Positions 1 through 7,976 of a stretch of 64,000 nt of DNA are shown piece after piece. The position numbers and the translations under genes were made by a program. The notes below the pieces were generated by a model. The model searched no databases. It was not told the origin of the DNA and saw only the letters and a program-made list of their open reading frames with translations. Origin of the DNA: Candidatus Viridilinea mediisalina (GTDB lineage Bacteria > Chloroflexota > Chloroflexia > Chloroflexales > Chloroflexaceae); contig NZ_NQWI01000007.1 of NCBI RefSeq assembly GCF_002532535.1, positions 30,483 to 94,482 on the forward strand, written 5' to 3'. Position 1 is the stretch's first letter. Every line of letters starts with the position of its first letter.

Positions 1-568
1 TCCCAATGATCAAGGGGGCCAAGAACAGCAGAATCCCAGTCAGCATCAGGTTGATGGTGGCCAAGTAGCCCACAATGAAGACAATCAGCAACAGGCGGCT
101 GATAAATTCCATGGTCAGGGTCATGACCTGGGTGAAGGCGGCGCTATCGGAGTTGACGCGGCTGACAATTTTGCCACTGGCAAACTCGTCGTAGAAGGAG
201 AGATCGTGGCGTAACACGGCCTCTACCGCGTCTTCGCGCAGCTTGAGGACGACATCGCCTACCGCTTGGGCCGAGAGGGTCTGGCGGATGAGGTTGAAGA
301 CCCACGAGGATACGCCGAGGGCCGCGAGGATGCATGCCAGCGTGATGACCAATTGGGTCGAGGGGTCGGCCCCGATCCAGTCGAGGCTGTGGGCAATGAA
401 GATCGGAATGCCCGCATCGAGGGCGGCGGTGGCTGTAACCATCAGGGCAGCAATGAGCATCTTGCCACTCTGCGGGCGAAAATAGCCCAGAATGCGCCGC
501 ACCAGCGCACCATCGCTATATTTACGGTCGTATGCTTCGGCGTCAAGGCCGTCGAGAATAAAACCCAT
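1..568 (-). CDS. ABC exporter half, transmembrane N-terminus (partial)
   Basis: The frame runs open from an ATG at 568 to the window edge, so only the first ~189 residues are visible and the ATPase domain lies outside. The protein begins MGFILDGLDAEAYDRKYSDG, and several hydrophobic stretches follow. It carries the FYDEFASGKIVSRVNSDS segment typical of type I ABC exporter membrane domains (the region leading to the first coupling helix). An AAGGAA ribosome site precedes the ATG. It lies downstream of another ABC exporter half (804-2723) on the same strand, separated by a MITE. Because that upstream half has a degenerate catalytic site, this one is probably the catalytically competent partner of a heterodimeric exporter (inference; its Walker B is not visible). 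Confidence 0.85.
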   Translation of the reverse strand, partial: MGFILDGLDAEAYDRKYSDGALVRRILGYFRPQSGKMLIAALMVTATAALDAGIPIFIAHSLDWIGADPSTQLVITLACILAALGVSSWVFNLIRQTLSAQAVGDVVLKLREDAVEAVLRHDLSFYDEFASGKIVSRVNSDSAAFTQVMTLTMEFISRLLLIVFIVGYLATINLMLTGILLFLAPLIIG

Positions 569-641
569 AGGGGATGTGTTCCTTGATTCGGTATGTGCGG
601 GCGGCGAAGCCGCCCGCACATACCAGCAAAAGGGGATATTA

Positions 642-761
642 GAGGCTGTCTGAAAAGTCTATGAACTGGCGTTGGAGTGCCGGCTTTAGCCGGCTAAAGC
701 CGGCACTCCAGCGTGTGCCACATCGTGTGGAACGACACTGAAGCCCTTTTCAGACAGCTTC
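642..761. mobile_element. MITE copy 1, IS1031/IS5-like ends
   Basis: A 120-bp non-coding element. Its 16-bp terminal inverted repeats (GAGGCTGTCTGAAAAG, and GAAGCTGTCTGAAAAG from the other end) are flanked by TTA at 639-641 and 762-764. Inside is a palindrome, TGCCGGCTTTAGCCGGC followed by its partner. GAG-type ends with a TNA duplication match what is known of the IS1031 group of the IS5 family. It lies between the two halves of a presumed heterodimeric ABC exporter. Related copies are at 6206, 18943 and 53456. Confidence 0.85.
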
Positions 762-771
762 TTAGCGATAG

Positions 772-828
772 CTACCTACTACCTACTACCTACTACCTAC
801 TACCTACTGCCTACTGCCTACTTCCTGC
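772..828. repeat. Heptamer array (CTACCTA)n
   Basis: About eight tandem units of a 7-bp sequence (TACTACC in one register), degenerating to TACTGCC at the right end. The right end overlaps the 3' end of the ABC exporter gene. The last residues (EVGSRQ) and the stop codon of that protein are written by the array. The repeat contains no gene. Confidence 0.9.
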
Positions 829-2723
829 ACAACCTCTGGCTCATACCGCGCAAAGATGCGCTGGTAGAGCGCACAGCTCTGCAAGAGCTCTTCGTGGGTA
901 CCGGCGGCAACCAGGTGACCGCCGTCGAGCACGATGATCTGGTCGGCCCAGCGGATTTGCGAGAGGCGGTGGGTGATCAGAAGGACGGTGCGCCCCTCTT
1001 GGGCTTTGCGGATGGCCTGCTGAATCTGGTCTTCGGTGGCGCTATCAATTGCACTGGTAGAATCGTCGAGAATGAGGATGCGCGGGTCGCTCAGGAAGGC
1101 GCGGGCGAGGGCGATGCGTTGGCGTTGCCCCCCAGAGAGGGTGACGCCCCGTTCGCCCACGACGGTGGCATAGCCGTCGGGTAGGGCGCTGATGAAGGCG
1201 TGAGCTTGGGCGGCCTGCGCTGCCGCTTCGATCTGCGCCTGGGTCGCGTTGGGTGCGCCGAAGGCGATGTTTTCGGCGAGGCTGCGCGAGAAGAGAAAGA
1301 TGTCCTGTTCGATCTTGCCGATCTGTGAGCGCAAGCCATCGAGGCTCCAGTCGCGCACGTCTATGCCGTCGAGCAGCACGCGCCCGGAGGTGGCCTCGTA
1401 GGTGCGGTTGACCAGTTGGGTGAGGGCGCTCTTGCCGCTGCCGGTCTGACCCACGATGGCGACGGTCTGCCCAGCGGCGATCTGGAAGCTGATGTTGTGC
1501 AGAATGGCGGTGGGTGGTGCAACACTGCTTGTTGTTCCGTGGGGGCCGTTGGTGCCTTGAGCGGCCTGGAGTGGCACCTGTCCGGCATCCTGCTGCGCCT
1601 GCTCTGCCGTCGCCATATGCTGAGGGGCATCCTCCACATGCTCGGCGGGGTAGGCGAACGAGACATTCTCGAAGCGGATTTCGCCGTGCAGCGGGGCGCG
1701 GTGGCCCTGCCGGTTCTCGTCGAGGTCGGTTTCGGCCTGAATGATGCGGAAGATGCGGCGGGCACTGGCGATCCCGGCTTGGATGACCGAGAAGGCGAAG
1801 ATGGAGATGAAGGTGGGGAAGCGCAGGACGTTGACGAGGCCCATGACGGCGATGACCTGGCCGACGCTGATGGTGCCTTGGCTGTAGAGCCACATGGCGT
1901 GGAGGAAGGTGAGGCCAACGGTGATGCCGTAGATCAGTAGGGGCAGGTAGCGTGCTTCGATGTAGCCCTGGCGCACAAAGAAGTCGCGGAAGAGGCGGGC
2001 GTTGCGTCGGTATTTGGCATGCTCGAAGGGCTCACGCGCACTGGCCTTGACCACCTCGATGCCCGAGACGGTCTCTTTGAGGCTGGCGTTCATGCGCCCG
2101 TACTGCTCGCGTTGGGCCGTGATGACAGGATCGAGACGGCGGAGGTAGCGTCGGGCGGTGATGATGTAGAGTACCACGAAGATAATCGGTACGAACAAAA
2201 GCTCTACATGGGTAAGCCCGATGAAGGTAAGGGGCACCACAATCCCGATCACCGTCTCGGAGGCGAGCAGCCCACCAGGGACAATCATATTGGCAAGGGC
2301 ATTGGTATCATCGGTAGCGCGAGCCATAATATCGCCGGAGCGCTGACGGTCGTGGAAGGTCTTACTCTTACCCAAGAGGCTCTCATAGAGTTCTTGGCGC
2401 GCATCGGCCTCAAAGCGCGCCGCGAGCGTCTCGGCAGAGATGATACCGAGTAGTGAAGAGAAGGCATCGCCCACAAAGACGGCAAAGACGAGCAGCGCGA
2501 CAATCAGCAGGCCGTTGGGCGCACTGGGGCTAATAATCTCATCGGCGGCGCGCCCAATCAGCACCTGTGAGCCAGCGTAACAGGCCCAAGCGGCGAAAAA
2601 GCAGAGATAGAAGCCGAGCAAGAGACGCCAATAGCGCAGGAGATGCGAACGAATCCACCCCCCCAAACTACGTTGATCATATTGATAGGCACCTGCTATC
2701 GAGAATTCACTACGAAGGGCCAA
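804..2723 (-). CDS. ABC exporter, fused membrane and ATPase domains (degenerate NBD)
   Basis: A 639-residue half-transporter. Residues ~25-320 form the six-helix membrane domain, and the ATPase domain follows from ~350. Visible motifs are Walker A GQTGSGKS, signature LSGGQRQR, Walker B LILDDSTSAID and the H-loop THR. Walker B is followed by Asp instead of the usual catalytic Glu, as in the degenerate halves of heterodimeric exporters such as the TM287/288 type, so this subunit probably pairs with the product of 1-568. An unusual insert of about 45 residues rich in A, Q, G and T sits between the A-loop strand (FENVSFAYP) and the strand before Walker A. The start is a TTG at 2723, eight bases after AAGGAG. 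The substrate cannot be told from sequence (lipid or drug are both possible). The extreme C-terminus is encoded by a heptamer array. Confidence 0.92.
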   Translation of the reverse strand: MALRSEFSIAGAYQYDQRSLGGWIRSHLLRYWRLLLGFYLCFFAAWACYAGSQVLIGRAADEIISPSAPNGLLIVALLVFAVFVGDAFSSLLGIISAETLAARFEADARQELYESLLGKSKTFHDRQRSGDIMARATDDTNALANMIVPGGLLASETVIGIVVPLTFIGLTHVELLFVPIIFVVLYIITARRYLRRLDPVITAQREQYGRMNASLKETVSGIEVVKASAREPFEHAKYRRNARLFRDFFVRQGYIEARYLPLLIYGITVGLTFLHAMWLYSQGTISVGQVIAVMGLVNVLRFPTFISIFAFSVIQAGIASARRIFRIIQAETDLDENRQGHRAPLHGEIRFENVSFAYPAEHVEDAPQHMATAEQAQQDAGQVPLQAAQGTNGPHGTTSSVAPPTAILHNISFQIAAGQTVAIVGQTGSGKSALTQLVNRTYEATSGRVLLDGIDVRDWSLDGLRSQIGKIEQDIFLFSRSLAENIAFGAPNATQAQIEAAAQAAQAHAFISALPDGYATVVGERGVTLSGGQRQRIALARAFLSDPRILILDDSTSAIDSATEDQIQQAIRKAQEGRTVLLITHRLSQIRWADQIIVLDGGHLVAAGTHEELLQSCALYQRIFARYEPEVVQEVGSRQ

Positions 2724-2779
2724 GGGGTACGCTCCTTGTAAGGATATAGAAACAAGGAAATAGGAAATAGGCTTGTGGG

Positions 2780-3165
2780 GTCAAGCATTAGGGTAGCACA
2801 CTTGCGCGGCTTTTGCCATCAGACTTTAGGCGGAGTAGAACCCCCGGCGGGGGTTTGGGGGAGGCGCGGTGGCTTCGACAGGCTCAGCCACCGCGCCACC
2901 GCGCCTTTTGTTCCGTTGTGGCGGCTGCGCCGCCACAACGGAACAAAAAAACTAGTTAGCGCGAAAAAGCCTTGGGTTGGCAGGCGACCTCGCGGTGGCT
3001 TCGACAGGCTCAGCCACCGCGCCGCTGGCTCGGTGGTTGAGCCTGTCGAAGCCAGCTTGTCGAAGCCAAGCGGCGCGGCCCAGAGCTTTTTCGCGCTAAC
3101 AAAAACCCCAACAGCGGGTTGGAGGGCGGCAGCCCTAAACGTTAGCCCAGCCCCAAGCACAGGTT
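2780..3165. repeat. Composite palindromic repeat block
   Basis: This gap between divergent genes holds no credible coding sequence. It contains a perfect 20-bp-arm hairpin with a GGCGGC/GCCGCC core (2906-2948), an element bounded by TTAGCGCGAAAAAGC and its inverted copy (about 2956-3101), several GGCTTCGACAGGCTCAGCCAC palindromes, and a final GGGCGGCAGCCC palindrome. A close relative of the whole block is at 55075-55352. Confidence 0.85.
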
Positions 3166-3177
3166 AGGCCATGGGCA

Positions 3178-3186
3178 TGCTATGAT
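3178..3186 (+). promoter_or_regulatory. Possible extended -10 promoter
   Basis: TGC followed by TATGAT forms an extended -10 element. No convincing -35 box is present. It ends only 10 bases before the ATG at 3196, so a transcript starting here would have almost no leader. Weak evidence. Confidence 0.3.
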
Positions 3187-3195
3187 GGAACCGAT

Positions 3196-4527
3196 ATGAT
3201 TAGTCCGGGACAACAGATTATCGTCATTGGCGGGGGCTTGGCGGGCTTGGCAGCGGCGCGTCAACTTCAGCATGCAGGTATGCGGGTGGTGGTCTTGGAG
3301 CGAGCAACGGCGGTGGGGGGCCGGGCACGCACCGTGATGGAGGGGGGCTACCGCATTGAGTTGGGGGCTGAGTTTTTGGCCAGCTTCTATACGCGCACGC
3401 TGGCGTTGATTGACGAGTTAGGTTTGGGCCATGCCTTACGCCAGATCCCCCGTAGTGCGGCGACACTCCGCAATGGGCAGTTGCATGCGTTGTGGCCCAA
3501 TCTGCGGGCAGCCTTTACCCAGTTGGTAGGGACACGCCAGAAGTTGCCGCTTTCATACTTGGTTGGTTCACTGCTGCGCCATGCCTCGCAGCTCGATCTC
3601 CATGCCTTTGCGAAAGCCCACCAGCTTGATGACTGCTCGGTGAGTACTTATGCGCGGGCCCATCTCTCGGAGGAGCTGCTGGAGTATCTGTTGCAACCGG
3701 CGATTGCGGGAATCTTCTACTGGACACCTGAGCGTACATCGCGGGCTTTGCTGCTGATTGCATTGCGGGCCGGCTTGGCCCACCCAGCGGGCTTACGGAT
3801 CTTTACGCTCGACGAAGGGATTGGGCAGTTGGCCCGGGCCTTAGCGGCCCACCTGGAGGTACACAGCGCCACCGAAGTGCTTGCGGTAGAACGACATGCC
3901 CATGGGGGTTACCGCATCAAGGCGCGCCAGGGGGGCAGCGAGCGGAGCTATGAGGCGGCGGGGGTGGTGGTGGCGACGACGGCCAATGTGGTGCCGCAGC
4001 TCTTACCCTGGCTCAACGGGGCGCAGCGGGACTTCTTTGCCGCAGTACACTACTCGGCCACCGTCAATCTCGCGGTGGGCACGCGGAACCAGTTGCCCAA
4101 CGAGATCTATGGGCTACTCTTTCCGCGCCGCGAGACCCCCTTCCTGGCATCGGCCACCATGCAGACGGTCAAGGCGGCCAGCTTTGCGCCACAGGGGCGC
4201 GACCTGATCTGCCTGCACATGAGCGGCCCGGCGAGTCGGGCGTTACGCGAGCATGACGATGCCAGCTTGGGCCGTCTGATGCTCAGTGAACTGCGGCGGC
4301 TCGTGCCATCCTACGACCCCACGCCTCACGCAGAATTCCAGCGGCTCTATCGCTGCCCAGAGGCGCTCCCCGAATTTGATGTAGGCAGCTTCCAGCGCAT
4401 CGCCCGCTTCCTCAGTGGTGGGATCGAAACGCAGAAACTCGTCTTTGCCGGGGATTACTTAGGCGGCCCCTTTGTGGAGGGAGCGATCACGAGTGGCGAA
4501 CAGGCAGCCAAGAGGCTGTTAGGCTAG
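3196..4527 (+). CDS. FAD-dependent amine oxidase / protoporphyrinogen-oxidase-like oxidoreductase
   Basis: A 443-residue soluble flavoenzyme. Residues 8-35 form the dinucleotide-binding fold (VIGGGLAGLAAARQL ... VVVLE), followed by the GG(R)ART motif that contacts FAD in the amine-oxidase/phytoene-desaturase superfamily. The C-terminal FAGDYLGGPFVEGAITSGEQAA is the usual second FAD-binding motif. The length suits this superfamily. Members include protoporphyrinogen oxidase, squalene or carotenoid desaturases and monoamine oxidases, and no motif here decides the substrate. The gene stands alone, convergent with the SDR gene across a 19-bp-arm hairpin. In a phototroph a role in tetrapyrrole or carotenoid metabolism is plausible, but this is only inference. 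Confidence 0.8.
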   Translation: MISPGQQIIVIGGGLAGLAAARQLQHAGMRVVVLERATAVGGRARTVMEGGYRIELGAEFLASFYTRTLALIDELGLGHALRQIPRSAATLRNGQLHALWPNLRAAFTQLVGTRQKLPLSYLVGSLLRHASQLDLHAFAKAHQLDDCSVSTYARAHLSEELLEYLLQPAIAGIFYWTPERTSRALLLIALRAGLAHPAGLRIFTLDEGIGQLARALAAHLEVHSATEVLAVERHAHGGYRIKARQGGSERSYEAAGVVVATTANVVPQLLPWLNGAQRDFFAAVHYSATVNLAVGTRNQLPNEIYGLLFPRRETPFLASATMQTVKAASFAPQGRDLICLHMSGPASRALREHDDASLGRLMLSELRRLVPSYDPTPHAEFQRLYRCPEALPEFDVGSFQRIARFLSGGIETQKLVFAGDYLGGPFVEGAITSGEQAAKRLLG

Positions 4528-4531
4528 TGTT

Positions 4532-4570
4532 GCGGGAGTGTGCGGGAACCAGGTTCCCGCACACTCCCGC
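4532..4570. repeat. Perfect 19-bp hairpin, GGGAACC/GGTTCCC family
   Basis: The arms GCGGGAGTGTGCGGGAACC and their exact complement surround a single A. It lies between convergent stop codons, so it could end transcription both ways, but there is no T-tract on either side. Related hairpins with the same core and different outer arms are at 22553 and 53414. Confidence 0.8.
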
Positions 4571-4612
4571 TAGTTGGGGCTACGCCCCCGCGCCCTCGGC
4601 TGGAGCAGCGCG

Positions 4613-5374
4613 TTAGCGTGTACAGATCATGCCGCCATCAACCACAAGGGTGGTGCCGTGGATGTAGCTTGCCTCATCGCTACAGAGGAAGAGCACAGCG
4701 GCGGAGACATCGGCAGGTTGGCCGATGCGCCCCTTGGGGATGCGGCTCACGAAGTAGCGTTCGCGTTCGGCGTCGCCGAGCATACGGCGGGTGATGTTGG
4801 TGACGATGATGCCGGGGGCTACAGCGTTGACGTTGATATTGTGGCCACTCACGTCCACCGCGAGGCCCTGGGTGAGCAACTTGGCTGCGCCTTTGCTCGC
4901 GTTATAGATACTCTGACCAACGGCGGCCACTTCACCCATAATGGAGGTCACATTGACAATTTTGCCATAATTGTGTTCCATCATCGTCGGCAACACAGCG
5001 CGGCAGAAAGCGAACGTACCGCGCAGATTCGTATCCATCACGCGGTCGTACTCCTCATCGCTCATACGGGGAAAGGGCATAAACTGACCCACCCCAGCAT
5101 TGTTGACCAGAATATCAATATTGCCAAACTGTTCAAGAGTAGCTTGCACACAGGCCGTAATCGCACTCTGGTCGCGCACATCAACCGTCATTGTGGCACA
5201 GACGCCATTGAGGTCAATAATCGCCTTGCGCGTCTCTTCAAGCCCTTCGACATTACGTGCGGCGCAGATCATCACCTTAGCGCCTTCGCGGGCCAAATCA
5301 AGCGCAACCGCCTGGCCAATCCCGGACGAGGCACCAGTAACGATAGCGACCTTATTGTGAAAGCGGGAAGCCAT
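4613..5374 (-). CDS. SDR-family NAD(P)-dependent oxidoreductase
   Basis: A 253-residue classical short-chain dehydrogenase. It shows the cofactor motif TGASSGIG near residue 14, NNAG near 91, the catalytic Ser in VNVTSIMG, and YNASK as the Tyr-x-x-x-Lys pair. It ends VVDGGMICTR, as expected for classical SDRs of FabG/glucose-dehydrogenase size. Such enzymes reduce ketones or oxidise alcohols in the cytoplasm. The substrate is not predictable, and it is not embedded in a fatty-acid operon, so naming it fabG would be unsafe. The ATG at 5374 follows an AGGAATG ribosome site. Confidence 0.9.
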   Translation of the reverse strand: MASRFHNKVAIVTGASSGIGQAVALDLAREGAKVMICAARNVEGLEETRKAIIDLNGVCATMTVDVRDQSAITACVQATLEQFGNIDILVNNAGVGQFMPFPRMSDEEYDRVMDTNLRGTFAFCRAVLPTMMEHNYGKIVNVTSIMGEVAAVGQSIYNASKGAAKLLTQGLAVDVSGHNINVNAVAPGIIVTNITRRMLGDAERERYFVSRIPKGRIGQPADVSAAVLFLCSDEASYIHGTTLVVDGGMICTR

Positions 5375-5389
5375 GAATTCATTCCTCCA

Positions 5390-5431
5390 TAATCTACAAT
5401 CTACAATCTACAATCTGAAATGGTATCATGC
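5390..5431. repeat. Heptamer array (ATCTACA) with element end
   Basis: Nearly four copies of a 7-bp unit (AATCTAC), followed by GAAATGGTATCATGC. The same array and terminal sequence recur at 10918, 20992, 28979, 41634 and 60113. The terminal part overlaps the stop codon of the next gene at 5426-5428. Confidence 0.85.
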
Positions 5432-6175
5432 CCGTCCTTGACCAAAGGCACTCTCAGCCTCTTCGGGGGTAGGATGGATCGCAAAGACCTGAGTAAAGCC
5501 GGTGAGCGCAAAGACCTCATGAACCTGGGGTTGCAGCGCGGCTAGGCGCAGCTCACCGCCCAGGGTCATCAACTCCTTACGAATAATCAGCAGCGCCCGC
5601 AGCCCACTTGAAGAGAGGAAGACCACCTCTTGCAAATCGAGTAGCACAAAGCGGGCACCCTGGGCAATCTGCGCGTGAACATCGCGGGTAAGCTGGGGCG
5701 CAGTAACGGCATCAACCCGCCCTTGGATGGGCATGATCACCACATCATCACGCGGGCCACTGGCAATATACTTGACCATTGTCAAGAGATTTCCACCATT
5801 GGGATTAAAATCAAACCGCACCTCATCCATGAGGCGCGTAATCAGATAGATACCCAAGCCCCCAACCTGGCGTTCTTCGATAGAAGAGTTAATATCGGGG
5901 GCCGGGACATTATGCGGATCGAAATGGCGTCCGTAGTCACGGAGAACAATAACGAAGCGCTGCTCATCAGACTGCCACGAGAGGGTCAGATCGCCGGGAT
6001 GATCGGGATCATAGGCATGCTGAATAACATTGGTGGCCGCCTCATCAACCGCCAACTGCACCTGCCAAGTGGCACGCTCATCAAGGCCAGCCAACTCAGC
6101 CGCCTCAGTAATAAAGGCACTAATTTGGGCCAGGGCATCAAGATCGGCAGTAAGCGTAATGCTATCCATTGGCAC
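5426..6175 (-). CDS. RsbW-like anti-sigma kinase fused to STAS domain
   Basis: A 249-residue fusion. Residues ~1-140 form an HATPase_c domain of the RsbW/SpoIIAB serine-kinase type. It has an N-box VDEAATNVIQHAY, a G1-like region DYGRHFDP and a G2 box GGLGIYLI. Residues ~145-245 form a STAS (RsbV/SpoIIAA) domain with the phospho-site-like loop FLSSSGLRAL. Normally kinase and antagonist are separate partners in a partner-switching circuit; here both sit in one chain. The start is GTG at 6175 or ATG at 6169, and a GAAG just upstream favours neither strongly. It follows a lone STAS gene on the same strand, with a MITE between. It probably controls a sigma factor or a phosphatase pathway; no sigma factor gene is in the window. 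Confidence 0.88.
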   Translation of the reverse strand: MPMDSITLTADLDALAQISAFITEAAELAGLDERATWQVQLAVDEAATNVIQHAYDPDHPGDLTLSWQSDEQRFVIVLRDYGRHFDPHNVPAPDINSSIEERQVGGLGIYLITRLMDEVRFDFNPNGGNLLTMVKYIASGPRDDVVIMPIQGRVDAVTAPQLTRDVHAQIAQGARFVLLDLQEVVFLSSSGLRALLIIRKELMTLGGELRLAALQPQVHEVFALTGFTQVFAIHPTPEEAESAFGQGRA

Positions 6176-6205
6176 TTCGTCTGCGGGGAGGTTTGAAGGA
6201 GCTTA

Positions 6206-6315
6206 GAGGCTGTCTGAAAAGTCTATGAGTTGGCGTTGGAGTGCCGGCTTTAGCCGGCTAAAGCCGGCTAAAGCCGGCACTCCAGCGTGTGCATCCCGGC
6301 TTTTCAGACAACTTC
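6206..6315. mobile_element. MITE copy 2, IS1031/IS5-like ends
   Basis: A 110-bp element with GAGGCTGTCTGAAAAG at the left and the inverted CTTTTCAGACAACTTC at the right. It is flanked by TTA at 6203-6205 and 6316-6318. The right-hand TTA is the TAA stop codon of the STAS gene on the minus strand, so the insertion duplicated a stop codon without changing the protein. The core palindrome matches copy 1, with an extra AAAGCCGGCT unit. Confidence 0.85.
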
Positions 6316-6666
6316 TTAGAAAGATCCGACTGCTGCGGTTACATCAGCATAGATTTCAAAGAGCGACGTAAACCCCGTGAGATCAAAGACCTCCTTGATA
6401 CGGGGGGGCAAATTGGCAATCCGAATATCGCCACCCTCAAGGTCGGTAATCTTCCACTCGCGGGCACGTTTACGCGCCTCAATCAGCACACGCAGGCCGG
6501 GGCTACTGATATACTCCAACTGGGCCAAATCAAGCACCAGCCGGTAGCGACCTTGCTCAAAGAGCGCCTCAACCTGTTGTCTCAACTGAGGCGAGGTGGC
6601 CGCATCAATGCGCCCCGCCACCGCCAGGAGGTCAACCCGATTGAAGCTCCGATGCTCGATCTGCAT
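6316..6666 (-). CDS. STAS-domain anti-sigma factor antagonist
   Basis: A 116-residue single STAS domain (SpoIIAA/RsbV-like). It has the strand-loop VDLLAVAGRIDAATSPQL and the phospho-acceptor-like loop YISSPGLRVLIEARK, and ends IYADVTAAVGSF. The ATG at 6666 is chosen over a longer frame because GAGGAGG lies just before it. These proteins bind and release an anti-sigma kinase, depending on phosphorylation of the loop serine. It lies upstream of the kinase-STAS fusion on the same strand and probably acts with it, giving one circuit with two STAS modules. The stop codon is part of a MITE target duplication. Confidence 0.88.
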   Translation of the reverse strand: MQIEHRSFNRVDLLAVAGRIDAATSPQLRQQVEALFEQGRYRLVLDLAQLEYISSPGLRVLIEARKRAREWKITDLEGGDIRIANLPPRIKEVFDLTGFTSLFEIYADVTAAVGSF

Positions 6667-6744
6667 CCAAACCTCCTCAACGATCTTGTCAATAAGCGCA
6701 AGGCGCATTATAGCATAGCGGCGGGGCTTCGGGGGCGGCTGTGC

Positions 6745-6900
6745 TGATCGATAGGCTTACGTTCAGGGCGGTAGCCCTAAAATCCGCTGGTGGGGTTACG
6801 CCCCAAACCTTCATTTTTCGTTCGTGTTGGCGGCTTCGCCGCCAACACGAACGAAAAAAGTTCTGCGGGGGAGGCGAAGCCTCCCCCGCACCCCCACCAG
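6745..6900. repeat. Palindrome train with GGCGGC hairpin
   Basis: In order: GGGCGGTAGCCCTAAA, GGGGTTACGCCCC, then a perfect hairpin at 6814-6858 with arms ending TTCGTTCGTGTTGGCGGC and a TTC loop, then a GGGGGAGGCGAAGCCTCCCCC palindrome. This is the same modular order as the blocks at 47369, 51610, 55075 and 61763. There is no coding sequence. Confidence 0.8.
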
Positions 6901-6922
6901 AGGATACTTGGTCACACCCAAT

Positions 6923-6931
6923 TGATATAAT
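6923..6931 (+). promoter_or_regulatory. Extended -10 promoter for the GT2 cluster
   Basis: TGA followed by TATAAT is a consensus extended -10 element, 47 bases before the ATG at 6978. No clear -35 hexamer is seen. It probably drives the co-directional genes 6978-9706. Confidence 0.45.
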
Positions 6932-6977
6932 GCAAGCAGATATTGTTGTGCGGGCCTAACGTTAAGGGGAGCATACT

Positions 6978-7973
6978 ATGACCACTGCTAACATTCTTGA
7001 AGATGAACGTCCAACGTTGGCAGAGGATGGGCTGACGCTCTCGGTTGTCATTCCGGTGTACAACGAGCATGAGAGCCTGCCGATGATCTGTAAGCGGATT
7101 ACTGAGGTGTTGGCGGCTGGTCCGGCACCCTACCGTGATAGCTATGAGATTTTGTTGGTAGATGACGGGAGCCGTGATGGGAGCTTTGAGGTAGCGCAGA
7201 AGTTGCATGCGGCTGATGAGCGCATTCGGGTGGTGCAGTTTCGGCGCAACTTTGGCAAGACGGCTGCACTCCAGGCGGGATTTACGCTCTGCCGGGGGGC
7301 GCGGGTGGTTACCATTGATGCCGATATGCAGGAAGACCCGGTTGATATGTTCCGCCTCTTTGAAAAGCTCGATGCGGGCTACGATCTCGTCTCGGCGTGG
7401 CGGATCAAACGCAACGATCCGCTCTCCAAAACCCTGCCCTCGCGCATCTTTAACGGGGTGGTCTCGCGCATGACAGGTGTCCACCTCCATGATTTCAACT
7501 GTGGCTTTAAGGCGTACAATGGCGACGTGGTGCGTGAAATCCAGCTTTATGGTGATCTGCACCGCTTCATTCCGGTATTGGCCCATCAGCAGGGCTTTAA
7601 GGTGACCGAGGTGTCGGTTGAACATCAACCCCGACGTTATGGCAAGAGCAAGTTTGGCGCTCGGCGGTTGGGGCGAGGCTATATTGATTTTATCCAGGTT
7701 CTCTTTCTCACCTCCTACCTGAATCGTCCCTTGCGGCTCTTTGGCACCATTGGGACACTGTTGATGCTGGTAGGAGGGGCGATCTGCGCCTACCTGAGCA
7801 TCCTCTGGTTGCAAGGCTTTCGCCCAATTGGCGATCGCCCCCTGCTCACCTTGGGGGTCTTGCTACTGATTACTGGTTTACAATTCTTCTCGACAGGCTT
7901 AGTAGGCGAAATGCTGCGTCACAACACCTACCGGACGGGCGATGAGTTCTCGATTAGGCGCATGTTGCGTTAA
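6978..7973 (+). CDS. Family 2 glycosyltransferase, membrane-anchored
   Basis: A 331-residue GT2 enzyme of the DPM/bactoprenol-glucosyltransferase type. Residues ~15-250 form the GT-A fold with LSVVIPVYNE, LLVDDGSRDGS and the metal-binding DADMQ (DxD-like). Two hydrophobic helices follow at about 265-285 and 298-320, anchoring it to the membrane. Such enzymes transfer a sugar from a nucleotide donor to a polyprenyl phosphate or lipid. AAGGGGAG precedes the ATG. It heads a tight run with a methyltransferase (3-bp gap), a flippase-like membrane protein and a zinc-ribbon peptide, suggesting a joint role in glycolipid or envelope polymer synthesis (inference). Confidence 0.92.
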   Translation: MTTANILEDERPTLAEDGLTLSVVIPVYNEHESLPMICKRITEVLAAGPAPYRDSYEILLVDDGSRDGSFEVAQKLHAADERIRVVQFRRNFGKTAALQAGFTLCRGARVVTIDADMQEDPVDMFRLFEKLDAGYDLVSAWRIKRNDPLSKTLPSRIFNGVVSRMTGVHLHDFNCGFKAYNGDVVREIQLYGDLHRFIPVLAHQQGFKVTEVSVEHQPRRYGKSKFGARRLGRGYIDFIQVLFLTSYLNRPLRLFGTIGTLLMLVGGAICAYLSILWLQGFRPIGDRPLLTLGVLLLITGLQFFSTGLVGEMLRHNTYRTGDEFSIRRMLR

Positions 7974-7976
7974 CAT

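Noticed and set aside
2906..2948. GGCGGC hairpins as intrinsic terminators
   Set aside because: The T-run precedes and the A-run follows the stem on both strands, the wrong polarity for a U-tract terminator.
2775..3167. Small proteins in both directions within the repeat block
   Set aside because: The same peptides (such as GFDRLSHRA) recur at other repeat blocks, so they are translations of the palindromes.
4613..5374. FabG of fatty-acid synthesis
   Set aside because: The motifs are common to all classical SDRs and there is no fab context.
6912..7814. 300-residue frame opposite the GT2 gene
   Set aside because: It is the antisense shadow of a well-supported glycosyltransferase and shows no domain.
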